Shown here one piece after another: positions 47,503 to 56,854 of a stretch of 64,000 nt of DNA; within the stretch, counting starts at the first letter, position 1; each line of letters starts with the position of its first letter. The stretch is from Desemzia incerta. GTDB lineage: Bacteria; Bacillota; Bacilli; Lactobacillales; Carnobacteriaceae. Both the position numbers and the translations under genes were made by a program. Location of the stretch: contig NZ_FOXW01000001.1 of NCBI RefSeq assembly GCF_900115825.1, forward strand, positions 372,001 through 436,000, read 5' to 3'. Under the pieces are notes generated by a model. The model did no database searches and had not been told where the DNA came from. It saw nothing but the letters and a program-made list of their open reading frames with translations.

Positions 47503-48475
47503 AAACACCCTTTTTGTGCTGGCTTGTCTGCTGATTCTAGCTGTGGGGATCTACTTGGCAATTATTCTGGGAGCAGAATCTATCGGTCCGACAGAATTAT
47601 GGAATAGTTTATGGCAGCCAGAAAATTCATTGAATCAATTATTGATCAGGGACGTTCGAACCCCTCGAGTAGTGTCTGCCTTATTCACAGGAGGCATTTT
47701 GGGGGCTTGTGGTGCACTTATACAAGGAGTTACGCGTAATCCTATAGCTGAACCATCCTTGCTGGGAGTGAGCCAAGGCGCCACTTTAGTGATCGCACTG
47801 TTTTATGCGGCCAATATCACCATAAGCACACAAAGTAGTATGTTAGCTTCATTGATAGGGACAGCATTCAGTGCGGCTCTAGTTCTCATGTTTTTATTCA
47901 ATACAAAGAAAAATAATTCTACCAGCAAATTATTGCTTGCTGGAATTTCTATGAGTACTTTTTTTATTTCTTTGACCACGACCATCGGAATTTTATCCAA
48001 TAAGTCTCAGTTTATTGCTTTTTGGATCTCCGGCAGTTTTAGAAATGCTACGTGGTCGGATGTTCAATTGGTAGTTAGTGTAGGAACCGTTGGATTGCTG
48101 TTTAGTATGTTGTTGTCAAATAAAATTACTATTCTCGGTTTAGGAGATGAAGCAGCAGCTGGATTAGGAGTAAACCCTGGAAAGACAAGATTAATGGCAT
48201 TTTTGATTTTGATCCCAATGTGTGCAGCTGCTGTAGCAGTGGGAAAAAATATTGGATTTGTAGGGGTGATCATTCCGCAAATCAATCGAAGGCTTGTAGG
48301 AGAAAATTATGCTAAGAATATTTCCTTATCTTTTTTATTAGGAGCAATTTTAGTCCTTTATTCCGATATGGCTGCCCGATTAGTTTATACTCCATATGAA
48401 ATGCCTGTTGGAATTTTTACTTCCTTGATAGGAGTTCCATTTTTTATAGCAGCCGCTCGCAAGGAGGTTGCTTAA
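47489..48475 (+). CDS. FecCD-family iron-siderophore ABC permease, first subunit
   Basis: A 328-residue permease with about nine hydrophobic segments. RDVRTPRVVSALFTGGILGACGALIQ is the FecCD opening (seen in part), with NPIAEPSLLGVSQGA next, LAGISMSTFF mid-way, GFVGVIIPQINRRLVG as the ATPase coupling helix and YEMPVGIFTSLIGVPFF near the end. It overlaps the binding-protein gene by 14 bp. It forms a heterodimer with the second permease. Confidence 0.94.
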   Translation: MNQIKNTLFVLACLLILAVGIYLAIILGAESIGPTELWNSLWQPENSLNQLLIRDVRTPRVVSALFTGGILGACGALIQGVTRNPIAEPSLLGVSQGATLVIALFYAANITISTQSSMLASLIGTAFSAALVLMFLFNTKKNNSTSKLLLAGISMSTFFISLTTTIGILSNKSQFIAFWISGSFRNATWSDVQLVVSVGTVGLLFSMLLSNKITILGLGDEAAAGLGVNPGKTRLMAFLILIPMCAAAVAVGKNIGFVGVIIPQINRRLVGENYAKNISLSFLLGAILVLYSDMAARLVYTPYEMPVGIFTSLIGVPFFIAAARKEVA

Positions 48476-48476
48476 G

Positions 48477-49484
48477 ATGAAAAAATACAAAATGAAACCT
48501 TTAATGATTGTTTTGGTTAGTCTGTTTATTGTAGCGGTATTATTTTACTTAAGTTGGGGAAGCTATCAGATGTCAGTATCTGACCTTCTTTTAACGCTAG
48601 TCGGAAAAGGAAACGCATATCAACAAACGGCTCTTTTCAACTTGCGTTTTCCTCGAATGATAGTAGCGATTTGTGTCGGTGCGGCGTTGGCTACTTCTGG
48701 AGGAATCGTCCAAACCATCACAAAAAATGAATTGGCTGATCCCGGAATGATAGGAATAAATGCTGGAGCAGCAGCGGCAGCAATTTTGGTGGTAACGTTT
48801 CAAACCACACAGTATTATAACAAGTTAGGTTCTTTTTCTATTTATCTGTTGCCGATCATGGCCATTATTGGCGCTGGAATCACGGCTTGCATCGTTTATC
48901 TTCTTTCTAATCAACAAGAGATCAAACCTAAAAGAATGGTGTTGATAGGTCTAGGAATAAACGCAGGACTGAGCGCTTTTATGACGTTTTTCATCTTCAG
49001 AGGCGGTGTAGGAGAATACAACAAAGTGTTGATTTGGACATCCGGCAGTTTGTGGGGAACAGGTTGGGAGTACGCAAACATTCTTTTGCCTGTAGTCGCG
49101 ATTGTTTTTACCTTGGTCTTATTGAATCATAAAAAAATGGATGTCTTACAATTATCTGATGAACATATTTTATCTTTAGGGTTAAACCGGAACCGAGAAC
49201 GAAAAAAGATGTTGATTTACGCAGTAATTTTAGCTGGCGGAGCGACAGCATTTGCTGGAAATGTTGGATTCATTGGATTAATTTCTCCTAATATCGCTAA
49301 AAGATTAGTGGGTTCATCGCATAAAAATTTCTTGATAGTTTCAGTGTTGATCAGTGCCATTATTATGTTGTGTGCAGACGCTATTTCTAAAAATATGTTT
49401 TCACCTGTAGAAATACCTGTTGGCATCACTGTTTCATTGTTGGGTGTTCCTTACTTTATGTATTTGATTGTAAAGGAGAATTAG
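48477..49484 (+). CDS. FecCD-family iron-siderophore ABC permease, second subunit
   Basis: A 335-residue permease. FNLRFPRMIVAICVGAALATSGGIVQ-type start (seen in part), NELADPGMIGINAGAA, GNVGFIGLISPNIAKRLVG and VEIPVGITVSLLGVPYF define it. The ATG at 48477 has a full AAGGAGG (48461-48467); a TTG at 48468 in frame is too close. One base separates it from the first permease, and the ATPase gene begins straight after its stop. Confidence 0.94.
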   Translation: MKKYKMKPLMIVLVSLFIVAVLFYLSWGSYQMSVSDLLLTLVGKGNAYQQTALFNLRFPRMIVAICVGAALATSGGIVQTITKNELADPGMIGINAGAAAAAILVVTFQTTQYYNKLGSFSIYLLPIMAIIGAGITACIVYLLSNQQEIKPKRMVLIGLGINAGLSAFMTFFIFRGGVGEYNKVLIWTSGSLWGTGWEYANILLPVVAIVFTLVLLNHKKMDVLQLSDEHILSLGLNRNRERKKMLIYAVILAGGATAFAGNVGFIGLISPNIAKRLVGSSHKNFLIVSVLISAIIMLCADAISKNMFSPVEIPVGITVSLLGVPYFMYLIVKEN

Positions 49485-50342
49485 ATGGAAGCTATAGCCG
49501 TAAAAGAATTATCAGCAGGATATGAAGAACAGACTGTGATCGAAAAATTGGATTTGTCCATTTTAAAAGGCAAAATCAATATCATCGTAGGATCTAATGG
49601 ATGCGGAAAGTCGACTCTTTTAAAAAGTATTGTCGGAGTCATTAAGCCGCAGAACGGGCATATTTCTATTAATGGAAAAGATATTGCCAAGCAAAAAGAA
49701 AAGGTTTTAGCTACTCAAATCGCCTTTCTGCCGCAAGAACCAATCTGCCCAAGCGGATTGACTGTCAGAGAACTGGTTGCTTATGGCCGATTTCCGTATC
49801 AAAAAAGTTTTGGTGGATTATCTAAACACGATAGACACATGATTGATTGGGCGATTCAAGAGACGGAGTTAGAGGACCTTTCGGATCGAAAAGTAGAGGC
49901 GTTATCTCAAGGACAACGTCAAAGAGTATGGATTGCTATGACTATAGCCCAAGAAACCGATATTATTTTACTGGATGAACCTACAACGTATTTGGATTTA
50001 TCTTATCAGCAAGAAATCCTGCAATTATTGAGCAAATTAAATAAACAAGCTGGTTTTACTATCGTGATGGTGCTGCATGAGTTGAACAATGCGTGCAGAT
50101 ATGCTGATAATATCATCGGTTTAAAACACGGGAAACTAATCTGTCAAGGTTCACCTTGCGAAGCGATCACACGAGAAAGTTTGAGTGAGTTATACGGTAT
50201 AGAAGCTAAACTGCAGCTCAGTGAAGACAAACGATACCCCATTTGCCTAGAATATGAAGTAATCAAAAGAGAAACGTTGCTAATTGGATGTACGAAGAAA
50301 TGTGATTTAAATTGCAAGCATAGAAAAATTGCACCAGTATAA
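49485..50342 (+). CDS. Siderophore ABC transporter ATPase with Cys-rich C-terminal tail
   Basis: A 285-residue FhuC/FepC-type ATPase. Walker A is GSNGCGKST, Q-loop LPQEPICPSGLTV, signature LSQGQRQRVWIAM, Walker B IILLDEPTTYLDLS and switch His VLHELN. Its ATPase domain ends near residue 255. A tail follows with Cys269, Cys273, Cys277 and His279 (C-x3-C-x3-C-x-H), which could bind a metal or cluster. I do not know this tail from FhuC proteins in general. It is the last gene of the operon, directly abutting the second permease. Confidence 0.93.
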   Translation: MEAIAVKELSAGYEEQTVIEKLDLSILKGKINIIVGSNGCGKSTLLKSIVGVIKPQNGHISINGKDIAKQKEKVLATQIAFLPQEPICPSGLTVRELVAYGRFPYQKSFGGLSKHDRHMIDWAIQETELEDLSDRKVEALSQGQRQRVWIAMTIAQETDIILLDEPTTYLDLSYQQEILQLLSKLNKQAGFTIVMVLHELNNACRYADNIIGLKHGKLICQGSPCEAITRESLSELYGIEAKLQLSEDKRYPICLEYEVIKRETLLIGCTKKCDLNCKHRKIAPV

Positions 50343-50349
50343 GAAGAGA

Positions 50350-50395
50350 CCGAGCCGACAGAAGGAAAGTTTTCCTTCTGTCGGCTCGGCTTTGT
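50350..50395 (+). terminator. Very strong rho-independent terminator
   Basis: A G/C-rich 19-bp stem (50350-50368 with 50371-50389, apex AAGTTT) with a short T-run ends the siderophore operon. Confidence 0.9.
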
Positions 50396-50489
50396 CGTAT
50401 AAAAATTCATGAAAAATCAAGAGTTATTGAATTCTGTAACAAACTATTCACTTTTGATGAAAATAATGTGTATTTTTATTAAAAAAGAT

Positions 50490-50516
50490 TACATTTCTTT
50501 TCATATTAACCGATTA
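50490..50516 (+). promoter_or_regulatory. Possible sigma-D (FliA-type) promoter of the chemoreceptor gene
   Basis: TACA (50490-50493), 15 bp, then ACCGATTA (50509-50516) resembles the known TAAA-N15-GCCGATAA form at three of four and six of eight positions. It lies 72 bp before the ATG. No better sigma-A promoter is evident in this gap. Confidence 0.35.
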
Positions 50517-50564
50517 ACAAAATAGTGGAAAGAGTTTGGAGTTTTAAAAAGTAAACGGTTAATA
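50504..50564. repeat. 9-bp inverted repeat in the chemoreceptor leader
   Basis: TATTAACCG (50504-50512) and CGGTTAATA (50556-50564) are perfect complements 43 bp apart. The left arm overlaps the possible sigma-D -10 and the right arm lies just before the AAGGAAGG ribosome site. Confidence 0.5.
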
Positions 50565-50587
50565 CATAAAAGGAAGGTAAGAGATTC

Positions 50588-52273
50588 ATGAATTTGAAAC
50601 AAAAATTATTAACAGGTTTTTTTAGTATTATCGCATTATTGATGATTATCAGCGGGATAACATATGTACAGTTTAACGCGGTAAATGATCAATACAGTTC
50701 TACAATAACAGACAGAACAAATAAGATTCAGCTAACTTCTTATACTTTATTTGAAACGTATCAAGAAGAAAGAGATTTACAAGCTTACTTAACAACAGGA
50801 GATGTAGAAAAGCTTGATGCCTATTACCTAAACCGAGATGAATTTAAGGAAAATATAGGTAATCTAGCAGCACACTCTAATAGTAAAGAAGCTAATGGAT
50901 TGATTGATCAATTAGTAGCAACAGAAGAAAGATTCGCTGAAATGGCAGAGGAAGCTATTACATATAAACAAAGTGAAAACGTAGAAGGTTATACGGATTT
51001 GATGAATACCAGAGGAGACGAAATATCTGCGGAACTCGAAAATATTGGAAAAGAGCTGTTGTTTTATCAACAAGACGCTTTTGCTGCAACTAGTCAACAA
51101 CTCAGTCAGCAAACCAATAATACAATTCGTGTGATCGTCATACTTAGTTTAGTAGCCATTGCAACTGGGATTGCAGTAGCTCTAGGCATCAGTAACAAAA
51201 TTTCAAAAAGAGCAAAAATCGTTACTGAAGTAGCAGAAGAGATTGCGAATGGCAATTTAGCCATAGACGAAATCAACGTCAAAGGAAAAGATGAAATCAG
51301 TCACTTAGCTTTAGCAGTTAATAAAATGTTGAACAATTTGCACGACATGATTGAAAAAGTCAGTCAAACCTCAGAACAGGTAGCCTCTTCTTCACAAGAA
51401 CTACTGGCTATAGCAGAAGAAACAACTGCTGCGACTAATCAAGTAGCGGATTCAATTAGTAACGTAGCAGAGAGTATTGAAGTTCAAAGCAGAAATACAA
51501 ATGAAAGTGCCCATGGAGCAAATGAAATTGCAACAGGTATTTTGCAAATTACCGGGAACACTTCCACAGTAGCTCAAACAACGATAGAAACGATAAGACA
51601 AGCAGCTAAAGGAAATCAAAATGTTCAAGAAGTTATTCGTCAAATGAATACGATTTCTCAAGCAAACGAAGAAACGAATCAAGTGATTCAAGCTTTGGAA
51701 AAAAGATCGATTGAAATTGGAAAAATTATTAGTGTCATAACAGATATCTCTGATCAAACAAATCTATTGGCACTAAATGCGGCCATAGAGTCTGCTAGAG
51801 CTGGAGAGCAAGGAAAAGGCTTCGCCGTAGTAGCAGATGAAGTACGGAAATTGGCGGAACAATCTAGAGAATCAGCTAATCAAATTGCAAAATTGATCCA
51901 GCATATTCAAACCGATACATCAAAAGCCGTTGAAATGATGCATCATGGGAACGATGAGATTGTTCAAGGGATGACAATAGCGGAAGAAACTGGAAAGTCA
52001 TTTGAACGGATCGTTCAGTCGATTGAAAGTACAACCATTCAAACACAAGAATTATCGGCTGCTTCAGAGCAAATTTCAGCGAGTGTCCAACAAGTGAATG
52101 CTTCGATTGAAGAAGTAGCTGCAGCGGCAAAAACTTCTTCTGCAACAACTGGTGAAATCGCTGCTGCAACAGAAGAACAATTGGCTTCGACCGAAGAGGT
52201 TTCTTCATCAGCCACTTTCTTAGCTCAATTAGCAGAAGAATTAACCGGTCTCGTCAGCAAATTCAGTGTTTAA
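50588..52273 (+). CDS. Methyl-accepting chemotaxis protein
   Basis: A 561-residue transmembrane chemoreceptor. TM1 covers about 8-28 and TM2 about 178-200, with a 150-residue helical outer sensor (4HB/CHASE3 size) between. HAMP runs at about 201-258 and the signalling coiled coil at about 265-555. The hairpin tip is intact: [19 protein letters not shown] and [20 protein letters not shown]. It is the only chemotaxis gene in the window, which suggests a scattered receptor set in a motile host. The ligand is unknown. AAGGAAGG precedes the ATG. Confidence 0.95.
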   Translation: MNLKQKLLTGFFSIIALLMIISGITYVQFNAVNDQYSSTITDRTNKIQLTSYTLFETYQEERDLQAYLTTGDVEKLDAYYLNRDEFKENIGNLAAHSNSKEANGLIDQLVATEERFAEMAEEAITYKQSENVEGYTDLMNTRGDEISAELENIGKELLFYQQDAFAATSQQLSQQTNNTIRVIVILSLVAIATGIAVALGISNKISKRAKIVTEVAEEIANGNLAIDEINVKGKDEISHLALAVNKMLNNLHDMIEKVSQTSEQVASSSQELLAIAEETTAATNQVADSISNVAESIEVQSRNTNESAHGANEIATGILQITGNTSTVAQTTIETIRQAAKGNQNVQEVIRQMNTISQANEETNQVIQALEKRSIEIGKIISVITDISDQTNLLALNAAIESARAGEQGKGFAVVADEVRKLAEQSRESANQIAKLIQHIQTDTSKAVEMMHHGNDEIVQGMTIAEETGKSFERIVQSIESTTIQTQELSAASEQISASVQQVNASIEEVAAAAKTSSATTGEIAAATEEQLASTEEVSSSATFLAQLAEELTGLVSKFSV

Positions 52274-52285
52274 AATAGTCTTATC

Positions 52286-52327
52286 AAAGACGGAAAAATG
52301 TTCTTACATTTTTTCGTCTTTTTTTAT
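52286..52327 (+). terminator. Rho-independent terminator after the chemoreceptor gene
   Basis: A 16-bp A/T-rich stem with one G-U pair (52286-52301 with 52306-52321) and a T-run. Confidence 0.88.
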
Positions 52328-52397
52328 TTTCCCCACAGAAAAATATGATAGGCTAGTAAGGAGCAGAATTGCAGATGAAAGAGTTATGGAGGTCCTT

Positions 52398-54566
52398 ATG
52401 AAATCAATTCTAGAAACATTAAAACATTATTATGGATATGAGTCTTTTCGACCTGGACAAGAACAACTAATTGAAGCTATTTTAAGAGGAGACGATGTTT
52501 TAGGCGTTATGCCTACTGGAGGCGGGAAATCGATTTGTTATCAGATTCCGGCTATTTGTATGGAAGGTGTCACAATCGTTGTGTCTCCTTTGATTTCTTT
52601 AATGAAAGATCAGGTAGACGCTTTAGCAACTATGGGAATCAAAGCAGCGTATATCAACAGCCAACTGTCTTTTTACGAGCAAGAAAGCATTCTGTACAGT
52701 GCCGTTCATGGGGAACTAGACTTAATGTATGTGTCTCCGGAACGCTTAGAAAACGAGACCTTTATATCCTATGTCCAACAAATGAATGTTAATTTAGTAG
52801 CCGTAGATGAGGCGCATTGTGTTTCTCAGTGGGGACACGACTTCAGACCCAGTTATCAAAATATTCCTCGATTAATGGATGTCTTGAATAACAGACCTCC
52901 GTTTGCTGGTTTTACAGCGACGGCGACTACACCAGTGCGAGCAGATATGATCACACAATTAAGGCTAGAACAGCCTTATCAATATATTTCCAGTTTTGAC
53001 CGTCCTAATCTGTATTTTTCAGTGGTCAAACCGAAAAAGAAAGCCGACGAATTGCTGCGTATTTTAGACAACAAAGAATCCAGCATTATTTACTGCAATA
53101 CGAGAAAGAATGTGGATACGGTTTATGATACGTTAGTCAAAAAAGGGTACCCGGTAACGATGTATCATGCAGGAATCAGTCCACAAGAGAGAACACAAAA
53201 TCAAGATGACTTTTTATACGACCGAAAACCGATTATGGTGGCTACGAATGCTTTTGGAATGGGTATCGATAAATCAAACGTCAGACGAGTCATTCATTAC
53301 AACATGCCTTTGGATATGGAAAGTTATTATCAAGAAGCTGGACGTGCAGGAAGAGATGGAGCTCCATCTGAAGCGATCCTCTTTTATTCTGGTCAAGATA
53401 TCATTACCAATACGTTTTTGATCGAACAGGGAAATAACCCGCATGCTAAATCAAATTTGAATACGATGATCACGTACTGCAAAACAGGAAGTTGTTTGCG
53501 AAAAACGATTTTGAATTATTTTGATGAAACCCCTGAGTGGACGGAGTGCAAGCATTGTTCAAATTGTGATGGAGAAATGGTCAAAACAGATATCACTGTA
53601 GAATGCCAAAAAATTCTCTCATGTATTTACCGCATGAATCAAGCCTATGGAACTGGATTGATAGTCGATGTGTTACGCGGAAAATCCACCAGCCGCATCA
53701 AGCAGCAAGGGTTTGACGCATTGTCTACTTATGGATTGATGAAAGAATATACGGATGGGGATATCAAAGATATGATTTCTATCATGATCAGTGAAAACTA
53801 CTTGCACTTAGGTGGGGATCAGTATCCGATTTTGCAATTCACGGCAAAAACCAATGACTTATTACAAGCTAAAGTACGTTTGTCGATGACCAAATCATTG
53901 AAAGAAGAACCGACAACAACGAAAAAATCAGTCGAAAATATTGAGAATTATGATACGGGATTATTTGAACAGTTACGCGAATTGCGGAAAGAGATTGCCC
54001 AAGGACTGGGTAAGCCGCCATTTGTTGTCTTTTCAGATCGTAGTTTAATTGATATGGCCGCTAAATTTCCTGCTTCAGATGCTGAATTTTTAACCATTCA
54101 TGGAGTAGGAGAAGCAAAATTAGCTGATTACGGAGATCAGTTCTTAGCTCTTATTAACGATTATATCAGCACAAATGATTTGAATGTGGAACAATTGCGC
54201 ACAGAAAATTTGTCTACCAAAGCAGTCGTGAAAGCAGCACCTTCTTCAACAAGTCCACGTAAGAAAGGCAAAACACATGAAGAGACATTGAGTTTTTTCC
54301 AAGAGGGCAAAACCATTGAAGAAATTGCATCAATCCGTGATTTGTCGCCAACAACGATAGTGAATCATTTGTGTACCTTGATTCAAGAAGGGACAGAATT
54401 GGAGTATTCCAGACTAGTTGCTCCAGAAGCTGAATCTGAGATAAGAAAAGCCGTAGAAGAAGTGGGGACAGCATCACTGAAGCCAATTAAAGAAGCTTTA
54501 GCGGACTCGATATCTTACGATGAAATCAAGTTTGTCCTAGCGAAAGTAAAAGCAGAGTCGAAGTAA
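52398..54566 (+). CDS. recQ: ATP-dependent DNA helicase RecQ with HRDC and HTH_40-like tail
   Basis: A 722-residue helicase, longer than the roughly 590-residue Bacillus RecQ. Motif I PTGGGKS is at 39-45, DEAHCVSQWGHDFRP is motif II, and QEAGRAGRDG is motif VI. The zinc site follows (CKTGSC...CKHCSNC, about 360-395), then the RQC winged helix, an HRDC domain (about 525-600) and a C-terminal helix-turn-helix module (GKTIEEIASIRDLSPTTIVNHL) as in HTH_40-bearing RecQ proteins. The ATG at 52398 has GGAGGT upstream; the frame is open to 52266 but overlaps the preceding gene. It acts in recombinational repair. Confidence 0.94.
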   Translation: MKSILETLKHYYGYESFRPGQEQLIEAILRGDDVLGVMPTGGGKSICYQIPAICMEGVTIVVSPLISLMKDQVDALATMGIKAAYINSQLSFYEQESILYSAVHGELDLMYVSPERLENETFISYVQQMNVNLVAVDEAHCVSQWGHDFRPSYQNIPRLMDVLNNRPPFAGFTATATTPVRADMITQLRLEQPYQYISSFDRPNLYFSVVKPKKKADELLRILDNKESSIIYCNTRKNVDTVYDTLVKKGYPVTMYHAGISPQERTQNQDDFLYDRKPIMVATNAFGMGIDKSNVRRVIHYNMPLDMESYYQEAGRAGRDGAPSEAILFYSGQDIITNTFLIEQGNNPHAKSNLNTMITYCKTGSCLRKTILNYFDETPEWTECKHCSNCDGEMVKTDITVECQKILSCIYRMNQAYGTGLIVDVLRGKSTSRIKQQGFDALSTYGLMKEYTDGDIKDMISIMISENYLHLGGDQYPILQFTAKTNDLLQAKVRLSMTKSLKEEPTTTKKSVENIENYDTGLFEQLRELRKEIAQGLGKPPFVVFSDRSLIDMAAKFPASDAEFLTIHGVGEAKLADYGDQFLALINDYISTNDLNVEQLRTENLSTKAVVKAAPSSTSPRKKGKTHEETLSFFQEGKTIEEIASIRDLSPTTIVNHLCTLIQEGTELEYSRLVAPEAESEIRKAVEEVGTASLKPIKEALADSISYDEIKFVLAKVKAESK

Positions 54567-54600
54567 TGAAGTTTATTTTTAAATAGATATGGGAGGTCGT

Positions 54601-54645
54601 CTATTAATCAAGTGAGTGAAGAAAGAGAGTTCATTTGATTAATAG
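54601..54645. repeat. 15-bp inverted repeat after recQ
   Basis: CTATTAATCAAGTGA (54601-54615) and TCATTTGATTAATAG (54631-54645) pair with one mismatch (a G-U pair if the RNA is made). The loop is 15 nt. No T-run follows, so it is not a standard terminator. It sits 39 bp upstream of the true terminator. Confidence 0.6.
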
Positions 54646-54683
54646 AACAGATTAGCCCTCGAATAAAAGAATATAGACACACC

Positions 54684-54730
54684 AAAAACACCTATCCTAC
54701 TTTCGTTACAAGTAGAATAGGTGTTTTTAT
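54684..54730. terminator. Bidirectional terminator between recQ and the anchored low-complexity gene
   Basis: Stem 54684-54702 with 54710-54728, interrupted by one C/A mismatch; A-run and T-run at the two feet. Confidence 0.88.
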
Positions 54731-54742
54731 GTAATAGATCAT

Positions 54743-55414
54743 TTATTCAGAAAAATCATTCTCACTATCGAGGTCTTCGCTTGAGTCAGACTCTGCGGGT
54801 GGTGTAGGAGATTCAGATTCCTCAGGTGTTTCATCTGAACTTTCTTCTTCAGCCGGTGTAGCAGGCGTTTCAGGTTTCTCTTCAACAGGTTCTTTTACTA
54901 ATCCACCTTCGTCTTTTTGAGGTTTCTCTTCTTTTGAAGACTCTGATTCGGATGATTCTGTTTTTGGTTTGGCTTTAGGTTTAGTTGTTTTCTTAGTCGT
55001 TTTACCGGTAGAGCTTTTCGGTTTTGACCATTTTTTTGAATTGTTTTGAGAGCTGGATTCAGAACTGTATTCTGTTTCCTCATAAAACTCGCTTTCTTCC
55101 AATTCCAATTCACTTTCTTCGCTTTCAACAACTTCTTCTATTTCTTCGGTTTCTTCTTCAACGACCCACAAGTTGCTAGAAATACTGCTGCTGATAGTAT
55201 CAGTCAATTGACTGCCTCGTGACTCTACTCGCTGGATTGCGGTCAATCCGTCAGCTGAAAGAGGTTCTTTTGCGCGTGATTTTGTCGCAACTTCTTTTTC
55301 AATACTTTTTGTCTGAACGGTTTCTTTGCTGAACGTTTTAGTTTGGTTTAATCCTACATAAACAATGGCGAAAAATAAAAGCAATAATACAATAATCGGA
55401 CCATACTTTTTCAT
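54743..55414 (-). CDS. Membrane-anchored low-complexity Ser/Glu/Lys-rich protein
   Basis: A 223-residue protein that I do not recognise. One N-terminal hydrophobic segment (about 4-24) acts as signal anchor. Residues about 30-85 are of normal composition (ADGLTAIQRVESRGSQL). The remaining 140 residues are low complexity: a Glu/Ser block, a basic Lys/Thr/Pro block (about 130-153), then a Glu/Pro/Ser block. It is likely extended through the cell wall. There is no LPXTG motif. AAAGGAG lies before the ATG. The composition may inflate similarity hits, so function should not be read from them. Confidence 0.75.
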   Translation of the reverse strand: MKKYGPIIVLLLLFFAIVYVGLNQTKTFSKETVQTKSIEKEVATKSRAKEPLSADGLTAIQRVESRGSQLTDTISSSISSNLWVVEEETEEIEEVVESEESELELEESEFYEETEYSSESSSQNNSKKWSKPKSSTGKTTKKTTKPKAKPKTESSESESSKEEKPQKDEGGLVKEPVEEKPETPATPAEEESSDETPEESESPTPPAESDSSEDLDSENDFSE

Positions 55415-55601
55415 GAAAGACTCCTTTCAATTCACATTATGAGACAATCATATAACAAGCGGTATACAAAAACTAGTTATTTTAAAGATGTTTGGAAAAT
55501 TGTCACTAAATAGGAATTACTATTCGCAAATACGAGCAAGTTCAAGTAAAGTTAAGCTGAGAAAAGAAATCAATAAAAAGCACACAGATAGGAGATATTC
55601 T

Positions 55602-56570
55602 ATGAAAATCATTGTTTTAGAAGGATATACGACAAATCCAGGTGATTTGAATTGGGACGGGTTGAATGAGCTAGGGAATTTAGAGGTTTATCACCGGACC
55701 TCTTTAACTGATGAAAAAGAAATTATTGATCGCATAGGGAACGCTGAAATCGTGTTGACCAATAAAACACCTATTACGGGAAGTATCATGGATGCTTGTC
55801 CTTATTTGAAATATATTGGCGTATTAGCCACAGGATACAATGTTGTAGACTTGAAGGCTGCTAAAGAAAAAGGGATAGTGGTAACCAATGTTCCAGATTA
55901 CAGTACGCCTTCAGTAGCGCAAATGACTTTTGCCCTTCTACTAGAGATCTGTCAGCACGTTGGACATCACAGCCAAGCAGTACATGAAGGCAAATGGGAG
56001 AAAAGTCCAGATTGGAGCTTTTTTGATTTTCCTTTAATTGAATTGGTTGGAAAAACAATCGGCATTATTGGCTTTGGCAGTATTGGACAAGAGACCGCGA
56101 AAATCGCGAATGCTTTTGGTATGAATGTGATAGCTTATAATCGCAGTCAAAGTGAAGAAGGAAAAAAATTGGCTGTTTATGTGTCTTTAGATGAATTATT
56201 GAAGCAATCGGATGTTATTTCACTGCATATTCCGTTGGTGGAAGAAACCAAATCGCTTATTGATGAAGAAGCCATTGCAAAAATGAAAAATGGCGTTGTT
56301 GTCTTGAATACAGCTCGTGGTGAATTACTGGATGAGCAAGCTGTAGCAGATGCCTTGAATAGCGGGAAAATATATGCTGCTGGAGTTGATGTGGTCAGCA
56401 CGGAATCTATTGAAAGTTCGAATCCATTATTAAAAGCTCAAAACTGTTTTATCACACCGCACATTGCATGGGCAACTAAGGAAAGCAGAACTAGATTAAT
56501 TGATATCGCTACGAATAATATCAAACAGTATATAAACGGAGATCCAGTCAATGTAGTGAATAGTGATTAA
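55602..56570 (+). CDS. D-2-hydroxyacid dehydrogenase (glycerate/hydroxypyruvate reductase-like)
   Basis: A 322-residue NAD-dependent dehydrogenase. The nucleotide motif GKTIGIIGFGSIGQETAK is at about 147-164. The catalytic Arg is in LNTARGELLD (about 235), a Glu lies downstream near SNPLL, and the catalytic His is in ITPHIAWATKES (about 288). The opening KIIVLEGYTTNPGDLNW resembles glycerate dehydrogenases. The start at 55602 has TAGGAG upstream; an in-frame ATG at 55488 has none. The 114 bp before it hold no clear promoter. Substrate unproven. Confidence 0.9.
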   Translation: MKIIVLEGYTTNPGDLNWDGLNELGNLEVYHRTSLTDEKEIIDRIGNAEIVLTNKTPITGSIMDACPYLKYIGVLATGYNVVDLKAAKEKGIVVTNVPDYSTPSVAQMTFALLLEICQHVGHHSQAVHEGKWEKSPDWSFFDFPLIELVGKTIGIIGFGSIGQETAKIANAFGMNVIAYNRSQSEEGKKLAVYVSLDELLKQSDVISLHIPLVEETKSLIDEEAIAKMKNGVVVLNTARGELLDEQAVADALNSGKIYAAGVDVVSTESIESSNPLLKAQNCFITPHIAWATKESRTRLIDIATNNIKQYINGDPVNVVNSD

Positions 56571-56713
56571 TTCAATTCGTATACAAATAGAGCATTACTC
56601 GAAAGAGAGGAGCAATCCGGCTTTTTTAATATTGATCATTATTTGGATGTACGTCTTATTTATGTTTTGTCTATATCAAAATATTCTTTTAAAAGAGCAG
56701 CTAAAAAGATTCT

Positions 56714-56746
56714 AGAAAAAGGAGCGGAGATCCGGTCCTTTTTCTC
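56714..56746 (+). terminator. Weak rho-independent terminator-like hairpin
   Basis: AGAAAAAGGA (56714-56723) pairs with TCCTTTTTCT (56736-56745), with an inner CGG/CCG. The T-run lies within the stem. It separates the dehydrogenase from the Bce regulator genes; the rest of this 284-bp gap shows only the promoter. Confidence 0.55.
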
Positions 56747-56794
56747 TACATAAAAAGATCCATAAAAAAAGCGCATTGAAAAATATATTCTTAG

Positions 56795-56822
56795 TTCAAG
56801 CGTATACTTTTTCCATTATAAT
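56795..56822 (+). promoter_or_regulatory. Candidate promoter of the BceRS-like genes
   Basis: A perfect TATAAT at 56817-56822 has a poor -35 TTCAAG (56795-56800) 16 bp upstream; the ATG is 32 bp downstream. Confidence 0.5.
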
Positions 56823-56854
56823 AAAATACGTTAAGGAATATATGGGGTGAGAAT

